Below, one piece after another: positions 24,844 through 33,456 of a stretch of DNA of 64,000 nucleotides. Every line of letters starts with the position of its first letter. The first letter of the stretch is position 1. Under the pieces are notes generated by a model that searched no databases, had not been told where the DNA came from, and saw nothing but the letters and a program-made list of their open reading frames with translations. A program made the translations under genes and the position numbers. The stretch is from JAPOXR01 sp965221935 (GTDB taxonomy: Bacteria > Pseudomonadota > Alphaproteobacteria > Rhodobacterales > Rhodobacteraceae), in the NCBI GenBank assembly GCA_965221935.1, contig CBDCSZ010000046.1, forward strand, positions 62,001 to 126,000, written 5' to 3'.

Positions 24844-25015
24844 AGACTCGCCAGGCTGTTCGGTTTCGAAGTTCAAGTCAGGTCGGCCAGTGCCGCCAGC
24901 GCTCCAAGCATACCTGCCATACGCATTCCGAACCCTTCTGTGTGGGTGCTTAATTCCGCAAGCAAAGTTTTACGTTGCCGCCAATCCGATTTTGGCCGAG
25001 ATGCACAGGTGTAGG

Positions 25016-25852
25016 CTACCGATCTTTCCTGATACGTTGAGAAACGAATTCCGTCATCTGTTCGATCTCTCGTCCGACGATCTCGAAGTCGGATAGAGAT
25101 GGCATTTCAACTTCGGCACCTGCGTCGTATCTGGCTGGAGAGCGAATGTTTGCGGCATGGTTGAACACCCGCACGAATTTGTCATTTATGTTTCCAAGGC
25201 TGCGCCATGAGTTGATTGCGCTATGGACAGAACCGTGAGTTTTTGCCCTGCTTGCGGGGTTTCGAATAAGAATGAGATGTGCGTTGGAAACAAGTTCACA
25301 AGCGCTGAACAGATTATCTACGCTAGGTCGCGTGTAACCATGAGCTGAAGCAATTCGTGCGGCTTCCAGGAATTCCGTTGCAGCCTTTAGCATAGCGGCG
25401 GATTTTGCTCGACCCGCCCTGAAATCAAACATGCAGTTCCAGTGGTTTCCGATCCAAAACAGGGTGAAATGACCGGCGTCTAGATCAGCTTCTTCAAGTT
25501 CAAAGCCTTCAAATCTCTGGATGTCGGAAGCGAATACCAATTCTTCCTTCTCTATGGAACGATTGACTCGCACGAGTCCAGTTCCACGAACCTCCTCATT
25601 CAGACGAACAGACGGACGGCCTTCTTCAGGTTGAATCCACTGGGCTGCGGAAAGAAAGAACGCGTCGTCCGGAACCGCATCCGGGTAGCGGCGCCGAATC
25701 TCCGGAGCGAAGGCAATTTGGAACATATGAACGATCGTTCTTTGCCATCCCTCGATTTCTCGCGGGATCTCTTCAGTTTCAGCAACATCGATCCAATTTC
25801 CGTGTCGTTGTCGTTCTTGCAGCCATTTGCATGATGTTGGTGGTTGCGTCAT
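25016..25852 (-). CDS. Unrecognised protein with a HEPN-like C-terminal half
   Basis: A 278-residue protein from MTQPPTSCKWLQERQRHGNW; a longer form would need a TTG start at 25888. The N-terminal half is beta-rich (GTGLVRVNRSIEKEELVFAS). The C-terminal half is helical: RAGRAKSAAMLKAATEFLEA, then SVDNLFSACELVSNAHLILI and RAKTHGSVHSAINSWRSLG. This order (helix, surface-exposed helix with a conserved acidic residue, loop with R ... H) is that of HEPN-type RNases and toxins, but the canonical R-x4-6-H spacing is only loosely met (RAKTH). It stands alone on the minus strand with lower GC than its neighbours. Confidence 0.5.
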   Translation of the reverse strand: MTQPPTSCKWLQERQRHGNWIDVAETEEIPREIEGWQRTIVHMFQIAFAPEIRRRYPDAVPDDAFFLSAAQWIQPEEGRPSVRLNEEVRGTGLVRVNRSIEKEELVFASDIQRFEGFELEEADLDAGHFTLFWIGNHWNCMFDFRAGRAKSAAMLKAATEFLEAARIASAHGYTRPSVDNLFSACELVSNAHLILIRNPASRAKTHGSVHSAINSWRSLGNINDKFVRVFNHAANIRSPARYDAGAEVEMPSLSDFEIVGREIEQMTEFVSQRIRKDR

Positions 25853-26443
25853 GTCAGGGGTTTCTTGGATGCTGAAATTGGTGGGCAATCTCGTTGAAGC
25901 CCACGAGTGAACTGGAAGTGAGCATCGGAGAGACCGCCGAATTTTACCAGAGGAATGCTCTCAATCAATGCCCTATTCGCCAATGTGACCTCACCCCGGC
26001 AGCGTCAGGCACTGGCCCAGTTGGCGTCACCGCATAGTTTGTTAACTGAATTGCCCCAAGGGCGGACAATGCAGACACATTCAGGTTCAACGGAACTTCT
26101 TGGCAATCCTGCAGAGGCCGCCGCCCTGCCAATATCGGCTGCTTTGCAGCCTGTTCTGGCCAGTATTGCCTGGCGCAGGGACAAGCCCGCGCCGCGGCAC
26201 CGGCAAGCGCAGCGCCGACCGGTGCGGGGCATGAGGCAGGTTTCGTCAGGCATGAACCTGGAGGGCCTGAAAGGGTGGTCAAGTGCTGGTGGTGGATCAG
26301 AGGTTGTCCGGCACTGACGGAAAGTCCAGTCGCTGATGGTGGGATTCGAGCAAGGAAAAAGGCAGGACACACTCCGCATGTATGTGGGTTACCGCTATCC
26401 GGATCCGCGCCCGGCGGTTTCTCTCCAGAAAAGGAGCGTTGAG
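25853..26443. other. Intergenic stretch with no supported gene
   Basis: Six-frame reading gives only low-complexity or short frames (the longest plus-strand one, 25955-26317, has no recognisable domain and no good ribosome-binding site). It contains the upstream regions of the divergent HEPN-like and pentapeptide-repeat genes. Confidence 0.5.
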
Positions 26444-27892
26444 ATGAATTCAGACCGCAGCAGCAGCACGGACTTCTGGCTGGCACTCCTGAAGTGTGGC
26501 GATACCGAGAACAAGCGGCGGGAAAACTGGAACACCTATTGCTGGTGGAAATTGAACCGGTTCATTCCTGATGCGTTGAAACCTGAAATCACCGAAAGAT
26601 TGTCCCCGCTCCATGTGGACAGCGAGGTGCAAACACGGTTGAATAAACTTGCGGAAGCGATCGGTGGCCATCCCCGGCTGCCTGATGATCCATCCATTAC
26701 ACGTGAACCGATTATGGACTTCACCAGGGGAAGATTTCCGGATGGAATATCATTCGCTGGCCGGCTGCTGTTTGCGGCTGACTTCAGCGATGCTGTCCTT
26801 GGGCAAGGGCAAAGAGCTGACTTTAGCAACGCTGTTTTTATGAAGTTCACGCAGTTCAATAGAGCCAAGTTCGCAGGCCTTGACAGCGTCGCAGATTTCT
26901 CAGGTTCGGTGTTCCACAACGCTGTAAGATTTGATTCCGTGAAGTTCTCGAATGCGCGGTTCGATCGGGTATCTTTTCGTAATGCAGCTCGTTTCCGGAA
27001 GGCGGAATTCGCCGTGGGAGGTGACGATTTCAGCGCACCGCGTGCTTTAACGGTTTTCAGCCGTTCCGAATTCAAGGGGAAAGCTGACTTCAGCGATGCG
27101 GTCTTCAGTGGCCGGGCGTTTTTCGATTCGGCGGGTTTTGACAGCAATGCCAGTTTCAAAGGGACAAAATTCCGGCACACGGTCGTTTTCAACAACGCCA
27201 AATTCGGAAACACGACCTCGTTCCGGGGGGCGTCATTCGACAAGCCGCCGAAGTTCTTCGAAACGGAGATCCATGAGGATGTGAATTTCAACAAGGTCGA
27301 CTGGAGCGGCGCCGAACGATCCTACAGCCGCCTTCACCGGCGAAACGCCAAGCCAGACTCGATCGTGGAAGACGCCGAAAGCGCCGCGCGGGCCTGGGAC
27401 CGGCTGGCCCTGATCATGAGCCAGCGGGAAAGGCTGATCGAACGGCACGAGTTCTTCAGACTTAAGATGCGTGCGCAGCGCCAGAGAGACGGCTTCTGGC
27501 CGCCGTCTTCCATCGCCAGCCTGCTGTTTGACTGGTTATCGGACTATGGCTGGGGGATTGGGCGCGCATTCTCCTGGTGGATCATCCATATCGCAGCCGT
27601 GGGTTTCATCCTCGCTGTATTGGCATCGAAGTGCTCTTCAGGATCAATTTCCGCATGGCGGCATGTTCTCCGGTTCCTCCCGGACGGTCTGTCTCTGAGC
27701 TTTGCGAACTCTCATGCGTTCCTTAGGCTTGCCTCTGACGAAGGCTGGCTGCGCGATTCCCGGGACGGAATCGTGGATTCCTGCGAGTCGGGGTTGCTCC
27801 TCAGCTATATCGGCCTTTTCCAGGCCGTCCTTGGGCCGGTCCTGCTGTTCTTGGTGCTGCTGACACTGCGCAACCGCTTCCGGCTCGGGTAG
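26444..27892 (+). CDS. Pentapeptide-like repeat protein with C-terminal membrane segments
   Basis: A 482-residue protein; the ATG at 26444 follows AAGGAG. Residues about 90-290 are built of repeated ADFS(D/N)A-x-F units (FAADFSDAVLGQGQRADFSN, SFRNAARFRKAEF, ADFSDAVFSGRAFFDSAGFD), which form the right-handed square helix of pentapeptide repeat proteins. Residues about 300-365 are charged and helical (LIMSQRERLIERHEFFRLKM). Two hydrophobic segments near 375-395 (WWIIHIAAVGFILAVLA) and 445-475 (LLLSYIGLFQAVLGPVLLFL) place the C-terminus in the membrane. The family ranges from DNA-mimic gyrase protectors to membrane sensors, and the architecture here favours a membrane-anchored scaffold. Confidence 0.8.
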   Translation: MNSDRSSSTDFWLALLKCGDTENKRRENWNTYCWWKLNRFIPDALKPEITERLSPLHVDSEVQTRLNKLAEAIGGHPRLPDDPSITREPIMDFTRGRFPDGISFAGRLLFAADFSDAVLGQGQRADFSNAVFMKFTQFNRAKFAGLDSVADFSGSVFHNAVRFDSVKFSNARFDRVSFRNAARFRKAEFAVGGDDFSAPRALTVFSRSEFKGKADFSDAVFSGRAFFDSAGFDSNASFKGTKFRHTVVFNNAKFGNTTSFRGASFDKPPKFFETEIHEDVNFNKVDWSGAERSYSRLHRRNAKPDSIVEDAESAARAWDRLALIMSQRERLIERHEFFRLKMRAQRQRDGFWPPSSIASLLFDWLSDYGWGIGRAFSWWIIHIAAVGFILAVLASKCSSGSISAWRHVLRFLPDGLSLSFANSHAFLRLASDEGWLRDSRDGIVDSCESGLLLSYIGLFQAVLGPVLLFLVLLTLRNRFRLG

Positions 27893-27976
27893 GCAGACAT
27901 TCGATGTTCCCGGGGGCCGGTCCCGCGTCAGCGCCCTTTCCTGATTTTGATGTTGAACTCAACATGATGCAAGCCG

Positions 27977-28366
27977 TCATCCCCGGAGCTCCCGGATCCG
28001 CTCCTTCGGGAAGTGATGGTAGAACGCGGTGCGGCCGAGCGGGAGGCTGCGGATCACATCGCTGACGAATGGATAGCCCCTGATGTCCCTAAGCATCGCC
28101 TCGGTGAGAGAGCGCAGAGAGCGCAGGCCGAACCCCTTCTCCTCCAGCCGCCTGACCGTCGCCACCAGCTGCGGCAGGCTCCGCCCCAGCCGGTCCAGCC
28201 TCCACACGACCAGGGTGTCGCCCTCACGCATCCAGTCCAGCGCCTGGGCTACGAGGTCGCGTTCGACGCCGGGCGCGACATGCTGACCGCGCTCGAAGGC
28301 CTGCCAGCGCCCCCGCGCCCATAGGTGCCAGTCTAGGCGGGCATGGTTTCGGCTCATGCATTCATG
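27977..28366 (-). pseudogene. Serine recombinase remnant fused to an HNH-like start
   Basis: The N-terminal 30 residues (SRNHARLDWHLWARGRWQAF) resemble the start of small HNH endonucleases. From about 28260 it becomes recombinase: ALDWMREGDTLVVWRLDRLG, then an internal deletion joining GLRSL directly to RSLTEAMLRD. The usual C-terminal tail FPKERIRELRG follows. Both donors are broken, so this is a junction scar. Confidence 0.65.
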
Positions 28367-28375
28367 GCGCGGCAA

Positions 28376-28945
28376 CTACCCCGCAAAGACCGCATTTTCC
28401 CACGTGAGCTCGTAGGGCCGAACGTTGACATCGATCACAAGCCGCACGGCGTCTTCCTTCCGCTCCACTCCCTCCACCGGCTCAAGCAACATGTCGGAAG
28501 TAACCGCTACGCGGGTTATCAGCTTGTCATCCTCCAGCAAGACGTAAAAAGGGTCTTGCCCATCCTTGGGTGTCTTGTGACCCAATTGGTCTGAGTTCGG
28601 CATTTGCAGCGCGTCGAAAAGGGTCTTGAGACGGTTGTCGATGTCCGTGCGGACCTTCCCCGGCGGGCCATTGCGAAGCAGCAAGATGTCCAGTCCGCAA
28701 ACCAGGCTATTGTTCTGGGTCACCATCGGTTTCCATTTGAAACCATGTTTGGAGAGGGGTTTCCCCCACATTGTGTCGGGATTCGGGATGTCCGAACCAG
28801 AAGGATAACCACGATTCAACACCGGATGCTCTGTCCAAAAGTTCCTGAGTTGCCAATGGAACTCTTGTCGTATGTCGTGGACGTGTCCTGACCGGCCGCT
28901 TTTGTGGGCAAGTAGCTTTCCTGCGTAAGTCAGCCGAAATTCCAT
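28376..28945 (-). CDS. RusA-like endonuclease family protein
   Basis: A 189-residue protein from MEFRLTYAGKLLAHKSGRSG; GGGAGAGG precedes the ATG at 28945. It contains HVHDIRQEFHWQLRNFWTEH near the N-terminus and KVRTDIDNRLKTLFDALQMP, then FYVLLEDDKLITRVAVTSD. D-x-D-N-x2-K-x3-DAL followed by a second acidic pair (EDD) is the active-site layout of RusA-type Holliday junction resolvases, which usually come from prophages. The order and spacing fit, but the insert between the two parts is longer than usual. It may be a phage-derived or defence nuclease. No other phage gene is adjacent. Confidence 0.6.
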   Translation of the reverse strand: MEFRLTYAGKLLAHKSGRSGHVHDIRQEFHWQLRNFWTEHPVLNRGYPSGSDIPNPDTMWGKPLSKHGFKWKPMVTQNNSLVCGLDILLLRNGPPGKVRTDIDNRLKTLFDALQMPNSDQLGHKTPKDGQDPFYVLLEDDKLITRVAVTSDMLLEPVEGVERKEDAVRLVIDVNVRPYELTWENAVFAG

Positions 28946-29145
28946 TTCCCTCTCCCGGTCACATCCGCCGAACACGGTGCCCGCTGTGTACATGTTGGTA
29001 GACATCCCGCAAGCCCGCGAGACCGCCAGCCCCGCCTCCGTAGGTGAAACGCCGGAAACCGGGAGGTTGACGAGCCCCGGGACACGCCCGGGGAGCTTGT
29101 TCAGGCCCTTCAGCGTCACAATCACGGACAAGTCGTTTGACGCGC

Positions 29146-29175
29146 TTGACGGCGTACGACCTAATGTATATACAG
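29146..29175 (+). promoter_or_regulatory. Promoter of the brnTA locus with palindromic -10 region
   Basis: TTGACG (29146-29151), a 17-base spacer, then TATACA (29169-29174). The -10 box lies inside the palindrome TGTATATACA (29166-29175), a plausible operator for the BrnA antitoxin, which autoregulates this type of locus. Confidence 0.5.
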
Positions 29176-29247
29176 TCAAAATGTGCCCGCGGACATCATC
29201 ATGCGGGAACAACAGATCAATAAACGTTCAAACAAGGAGATCATCGA

Positions 29248-29313
29248 ATGAATATCAACAATCGGAGAAACCGCCATGAATGGCATGACTTCCAACCCAT
29301 TCGAGTGGGATGA
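29248..29313 (+). CDS. Short leader open frame overlapping brnT
   Basis: A 21-codon frame starting at 29248 behind a strong AAGGAGA ribosome-binding site, better than the GGAGA of brnT itself. It overlaps the brnT start (29276) in another frame and stops at 29313, inside brnT. The peptide is basic and aromatic (starts MNINNRRNRHEW). It may couple or limit toxin translation. Confidence 0.4.
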   Translation: MNINNRRNRHEWHDFQPIRVG

Positions 29314-29587
29314 GGATAAACGGTCTTCAACACTCGTGAAACACGGCATCGATTTTCTCGATGCAGTCAGAATTTTCGATGGGCGGCCGGCGCTGCATGC
29401 CCCGTCATATCATCCGGACGAAGAACGCTGGGTTGCCACAGGCAGGCTGAGCGGACGGATGGTCTCGGTGGTCTATACATACCGAGGCGACAGGATCCGG
29501 ATCATCACCGCCCGGCGGGCGAGGAAAAATGAACAGCGAAAATATCACAAGAACCACCCTGGAGGATGCGGTCCGCCGCAAGGGTGA
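29276..29587 (+). CDS. brnT: BrnT family ribonuclease toxin
   Basis: A 103-residue protein of the type II toxin-antitoxin system BrnTA. The family hallmark NPFEWDEDKRSSTLVKHGID is at the N-terminus, followed by FLDAVRIFD and the strand-strand end GDRIRIITARRARKNEQRKY. BrnT has a RelE-like fold and cleaves RNA. The last 59 bases overlap the antitoxin gene, so the two are translated together. The final residues (after KNEQRKYHK) are unusually Gly/Pro-rich, perhaps a result of the overlap. Confidence 0.92.
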   Translation: MNGMTSNPFEWDEDKRSSTLVKHGIDFLDAVRIFDGRPALHAPSYHPDEERWVATGRLSGRMVSVVYTYRGDRIRIITARRARKNEQRKYHKNHPGGCGPPQG

Positions 29588-29828
29588 GGGAAAGACGGAC
29601 TGGGAGAGGCTGCGCCGCGAGGAGGCAGCCGGAATCGAACCCGGGAAGGATCCCGATGAGGGCGAAATTGACTGGTCGCGGGCGCAGGTCACCATCCCGC
29701 GTCCGAAGCAGCCGATCTCGGTGCGCCTGGATGCCGATGTCATCGAGTTCTTCAAGTCGCAGGGCCGGGGCTACCAGACCCGGATCAACGCGGTTCTCCG
29801 CAGCTACATGAAAGCGCGCCAGGGATAG
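29529..29828 (+). CDS. brnA: BrnA family antitoxin
   Basis: A 99-residue protein with the BrnA C-terminal ribbon-helix-helix: PKQPISVRLDADVIEFFKSQ then GRGYQTRINAVLRSYMKARQ. The N-terminal half (TDWERLRREEAAGIEPGKDP) wraps the toxin. It would neutralise BrnT and repress the promoter at 29146-29175. Toxin-before-antitoxin order is normal for this family. Confidence 0.92.
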   Translation: MNSENITRTTLEDAVRRKGEGKTDWERLRREEAAGIEPGKDPDEGEIDWSRAQVTIPRPKQPISVRLDADVIEFFKSQGRGYQTRINAVLRSYMKARQG

Positions 29829-29959
29829 GCCGCCGCCGGCGCCGGATTCACCGATCAGGAAGCCGCAAACGATTCTGCAGGGCAGCGGACGCCCGGATTT
29901 TCACAGGAACAAGACATCGATGAGCCTTGGCTCCAGCGCCCGGGCCCGGAGCAGGACAC

Positions 29960-30907
29960 ATGAATGAATGGGTTTGGGCCGCAATTGTGACGGCCGTTTT
30001 GGTATCTCTTGTGGTTAGTTTGATGGTGCTCCGGTGGAGAATGAGGTCGATCCGAAGATTGACTGCTGACACTGCAAGGAATGGATGGCAGCCGGATGAC
30101 GTCTTCCGGCTGCTCAAAAGGGTGATGTGGCTGAGCCCGGTGATCCTCCTGCTGGGCCTGCTCCCATGGTCGATATTGTTCACTACTTTTGGCGGAATGG
30201 CTGACCAGTACTTCAGGAACCTGGTCAACCGGTGGATGAGCGGCCCACAGCTCTTCGAGCATCTGGCGATCGGTGAAGACGAATATTACAGCCTGCCGCT
30301 CCACTGGAGGCAGTCCTTGGCGGAAATAGCCTTCCGGGAGGGCGATGAGCACGAGGCGCTCAAGCAGTTTATTTCACGCCTTGACATGCGCGATATCGAG
30401 ATTCTGGAGAAAGTGGCAAAATATGGAGTTCAAGGTGGCTTGTTGGCATGGGGCCAGACAGCTGCTGATAGAAACCCTGCCCGTGAAATCACCGCTTCGG
30501 ACATCATTCATTTGCAGGCAATCGGGATCGTCGATTCCCAGTTGCCATTCAATCACAGAACCATCTCTGCGGAAGCCGAGGCGACGGTTGAGGAAGAAAA
30601 CCCCTACTGGAATTGGCTGGTCGGCCGGCAATATGCGCTCCGTCTGCGTCCGCCGCAGGACAGCACCAGCGTCCGACTGCCATTTCATGTGGTGACAGAG
30701 ACCGGAATGGAGCTGGTTGAAGCATTGCGCAGACCAACCAGCCTTCCATACCTGTGCTGGCTCCAGAGCCACTTCAGCGAGCGGGGGCTGACTGTGGAAA
30801 TCTGGTCTACGATCCATGACGAACGCGAGGGACAATTCTCCCGCCCAGTATTTGAATTGCCTGATGCATGCGGCACAATTGACTCCATAACGGATGATCA
30901 GCCCTGA
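29960..30907 (+). CDS. Unrecognised membrane protein with two N-terminal helices
   Basis: A 315-residue protein; AGGA lies six bases before the ATG at 29960. Residues about 4-26 (VWAAIVTAVLVSLVVSLMVL) and about 58-78 (VMWLSPVILLLGLLPWSILF) are membrane segments. The remaining 230 residues are soluble: a helical region (YFRNLVNRWMSGPQLFEHLA) and a C-terminal part (LPFHVVTETGMELVEALRRP) whose end resembles the C-terminal winged-helix-like segments of DUF2806-type and other defence-linked proteins. Function is unknown. It lies 131 bases after brnA and could share its transcript. Confidence 0.65.
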   Translation: MNEWVWAAIVTAVLVSLVVSLMVLRWRMRSIRRLTADTARNGWQPDDVFRLLKRVMWLSPVILLLGLLPWSILFTTFGGMADQYFRNLVNRWMSGPQLFEHLAIGEDEYYSLPLHWRQSLAEIAFREGDEHEALKQFISRLDMRDIEILEKVAKYGVQGGLLAWGQTAADRNPAREITASDIIHLQAIGIVDSQLPFNHRTISAEAEATVEEENPYWNWLVGRQYALRLRPPQDSTSVRLPFHVVTETGMELVEALRRPTSLPYLCWLQSHFSERGLTVEIWSTIHDEREGQFSRPVFELPDACGTIDSITDDQP

Positions 30908-31159
30908 ACGCTTCAAGCAGGTTGCGCTGCCGACGCAGAGAATGTTCGACCGGCCAACGGCCAAGAAGAGTGCTCCAAGATCAGCTGGATTGCCCTTCCC
31001 CCTTCCCCGCCGTCACCCCCAATGGCATTCGGATAGACTTGCCGTTCCGGGCGCGGTTTTTTGCGGCCTGCAAGGCGTTGATATAACGGGACATCGGCGC
31101 GGGAATATTTTTTTCACCGCCCCCCTTGACATGCGCTTGGCGATCTGCATCCTGTGGTC

Positions 31160-33352
31160 ATGCAGATTCGGGAATCACCCATGGACCAGCGAATCATCGA
31201 CCTCAAGTCGACCACCTTTTCGGGCCGCCGCCTGAACCGGCGGCAGATCGCCGACATCCAGGAGACCGTCGAGATGCTCCCGAACGACAGCCGCAACGAA
31301 CTCGCGAAGACCATCTGCGAGCATCTCGGATGGAATACGGCGAAGGGGGCCTACAGGGTCGGGGCCTGCCTCGGGATGCTGGAGACGCTGGAGAGCCACG
31401 GCATCCTCAGGCTGCCGCCGAAGCGGGAGGACAGCGTCCGCGACATGAAGGCCGTCGACGCGCCGGCCTGGACCTCCGCCTCCGACCCGCAGCCGGAGAT
31501 CGCGGCGCCGCTGTCCGAGCTGCGTCCGCTCCGCGTCGAGCCGGTCACCGACACCGAAGGACGGCAGCTGTGGAACGCCTTCGTCGACCGCCACCACTAT
31601 CTCGGCTACAGGCGCCCCTTCGGGGCGCATATCCGCTACTTTGTGACCGACCGGGACGGCCGCAGGCTGGGGTGCCTGCTGTTCGATGCGGTGACGAAGC
31701 GGCTCCCGTGCCGTGACCGCTGGATCGGATGGACGGACCGGACACGCGACCGCAGGCGGCGCCTGATGGTGGTCAACTCCCGCTTTCTGGTGTTTCCATG
31801 GGTGCGGTCGAAGAACCTGGCCTCCTCGGCGCTGGCCATGGCGACGCGGCGGCTCGCGGACGACTGGGAGCGCATCCACGGGCACCGGCCGGTCCTCTGC
31901 GAGACCTTCATCGACGAGACCCGGTTCAGGGCCTCGTGTTACCGCGCCGCCAACTGGAAGCGCATCGGGGAGACCGCCGGCAGGGGAAAGACGCGCAAGG
32001 GTGTCTATGTGATGCCGCTCTGCGCGGGCGCCCGCGAGATCCTGCGCGGCGCGCGTGACGCGGGACAGCGGAAGCCTCCGACCCGGGCCGAAAGGGGCCG
32101 CTTCGGCCGCCGCTGGGAGGCGCTTGTCGCGGCCGCCGCGGCGGTCGCGGCGCGCGAGGACGCGCGCTGGCAGAAGCGCCGCCGCGTGTTCGACAGCCTG
32201 CTGATCATACTGTTCGTGTTCCGCCTCGTCGCCGCGCCGCGCGCGCAGGGCTACCGCGCCACGCTGTGCGAGCTCTGGGAACAGTGCGCGGCGGCCGGCA
32301 TCGAGCTGCCGCAGGACGAGCCTCCGGCGGCGTCGACCGCCTGCGAGGCGCGGGAGAAGCTCGACGAAGCCGCGTTCCGGAGGGTGCACAGGGATATCCT
32401 CGCCCACAGCCCCGACGGCGCCCTGTGGAAGGGACACCGCGTGTTCGCCGTCGACGGCTCGAAGATCACCCTGCCGAGGGAACTGCTGCGCGCCGGCTAC
32501 CGCATTCCGAACGACAACGCCCACTGCCCCCAGGGCATGGTCAGCGTCCTTTACAGGCTGCGCGACCGCATCCCGGTCGACTTCGACCTCTTCGGCCACG
32601 AGAACGAACGCGCCGCCGCCGCCACCCATCTCGACCATGCCCGCGAAGGCGATGTCATCGTCTACGACCGGGGATACTGGTCCTTCGAAATGGCCCTGCT
32701 CCACCGGATGCGGAAGCTGAACTTCGTCTTCCGCATCAAGAACAGCGCCAATCCGGCCTTCAATGCCTTCATCAACTCCGAAAAGACCGACAGCGTCATC
32801 ACCCTCGACGCGCCCAGGGACGCAGCCGCGCGGCGCGGACAGAGCCTCCGCATCCGCCTGGTCAAACACACCGCCGCCGACACCACGCACTGTCTCGCAA
32901 CATCCCTGCTCGAAGCCCGGCGCCACAGCATTCCGGCGCTCTCTGACCTTTATCACGGACGCTGGCAGATCGAAGAGGGATACAAGACGGGAAAGGCCGT
33001 GATCGAGCGCTTCCACGCAAAGTCGGAGCGCGGCGTCCGCCAGGAACTCTACGCCGCCTTCACACTGATCACCCTCGCGCGCCTGTTCGCCAACCGCTGC
33101 GACCATGACATCAGCCGCGGTCCCGGCGATGACGGCCTGCCGGCCATGCGCGCCAACTTCAGGAACGGGCTGAGACTGGTGGGGCGCGAAATCGAGGCCA
33201 TGTTCCTCAGGCAGAGCGAAATGGCCGCACAATCGGTCAGGCGGATCATGACCGGCCTCTCGCAATGCATCCAGCGCGAACGGCCGGGGCGAAACCACAG
33301 GAGGGAATCCAGGCAGCCAGTGAGCAAGTGGCAGAGACGACGCGCCGCCTGA
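31160..33352 (+). CDS. Transposase: DUF4338 (DruA-like) domain fused to an IS4-type DDE domain
   Basis: A protein of 730 residues from the ATG at 31160; a GTG at 31154 is possible. The N-terminal half (about 20-300) is DUF4338: GRRLNRRQIADIQETVEMLP, ELRPLRVEPVTDTEGRQLWN, HHYLGYRRPFGAHIRYFVTD and FIDETRFRASCYRAANWKRI. The C-terminal half is an IS4-like transposase with the catalytic residues in FAVDGSKITLP, VIVYDRGYWSFEM and YHGRWQIEEGYKTGK (Y-x2-R-x3-E-x6-K). DUF4338 proteins include DruA of the Druantia defence system, and here the same domain is part of a mobile element. The frame is intact. Confidence 0.85.
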   Translation: MQIRESPMDQRIIDLKSTTFSGRRLNRRQIADIQETVEMLPNDSRNELAKTICEHLGWNTAKGAYRVGACLGMLETLESHGILRLPPKREDSVRDMKAVDAPAWTSASDPQPEIAAPLSELRPLRVEPVTDTEGRQLWNAFVDRHHYLGYRRPFGAHIRYFVTDRDGRRLGCLLFDAVTKRLPCRDRWIGWTDRTRDRRRRLMVVNSRFLVFPWVRSKNLASSALAMATRRLADDWERIHGHRPVLCETFIDETRFRASCYRAANWKRIGETAGRGKTRKGVYVMPLCAGAREILRGARDAGQRKPPTRAERGRFGRRWEALVAAAAAVAAREDARWQKRRRVFDSLLIILFVFRLVAAPRAQGYRATLCELWEQCAAAGIELPQDEPPAASTACEAREKLDEAAFRRVHRDILAHSPDGALWKGHRVFAVDGSKITLPRELLRAGYRIPNDNAHCPQGMVSVLYRLRDRIPVDFDLFGHENERAAAATHLDHAREGDVIVYDRGYWSFEMALLHRMRKLNFVFRIKNSANPAFNAFINSEKTDSVITLDAPRDAAARRGQSLRIRLVKHTAADTTHCLATSLLEARRHSIPALSDLYHGRWQIEEGYKTGKAVIERFHAKSERGVRQELYAAFTLITLARLFANRCDHDISRGPGDDGLPAMRANFRNGLRLVGREIEAMFLRQSEMAAQSVRRIMTGLSQCIQRERPGRNHRRESRQPVSKWQRRRAA

Positions 33353-33369
33353 CAGAACCAGACCGCCAG

Positions 33370-33413
33370 AAAACCCCCGGCTTCCGGCAAAAAGCCCGAA
33401 GCGCGGGGGTTTT
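33370..33413 (+). terminator. Terminator of the DUF4338-DDE transposase gene
   Basis: AAAACCCCCG (33370-33379) pairs perfectly with CGGGGGTTTT (33404-33413). A-tract and T-tract on the two sides make it likely to work in both directions. It lies 17 bases after the transposase stop codon. Confidence 0.75.
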
Positions 33414-33456
33414 CTTATCCGAACGGCAAAAATCGTTATCCGAATGCCATTGGCCG

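Larger units (their letters stand above)
31019..33453 (+). mobile_element. DUF4338-DDE insertion sequence with 17-bp ends
   Basis: A 2435-bp element bounded by perfect 17-bp inverted repeats, CCAATGGCATTCGGATA at 31019-31035 and its complement at 33437-33453. It is flanked by a perfect 9-bp target duplication, CCGTCACCC (31010-31018 and 33454-33462). The insertion point is just beyond the stop codon of the recombinase remnant at 33457-34001. The clean duplication shows a recent, simple insertion. Confidence 0.9.

Noticed and set aside
29927..30907. Longer start for the two-helix membrane protein at 29927
   Set aside because: The extra residues are Pro/Gly-rich with no ribosome-binding site; the ATG at 29960 has AGGA at the right distance.
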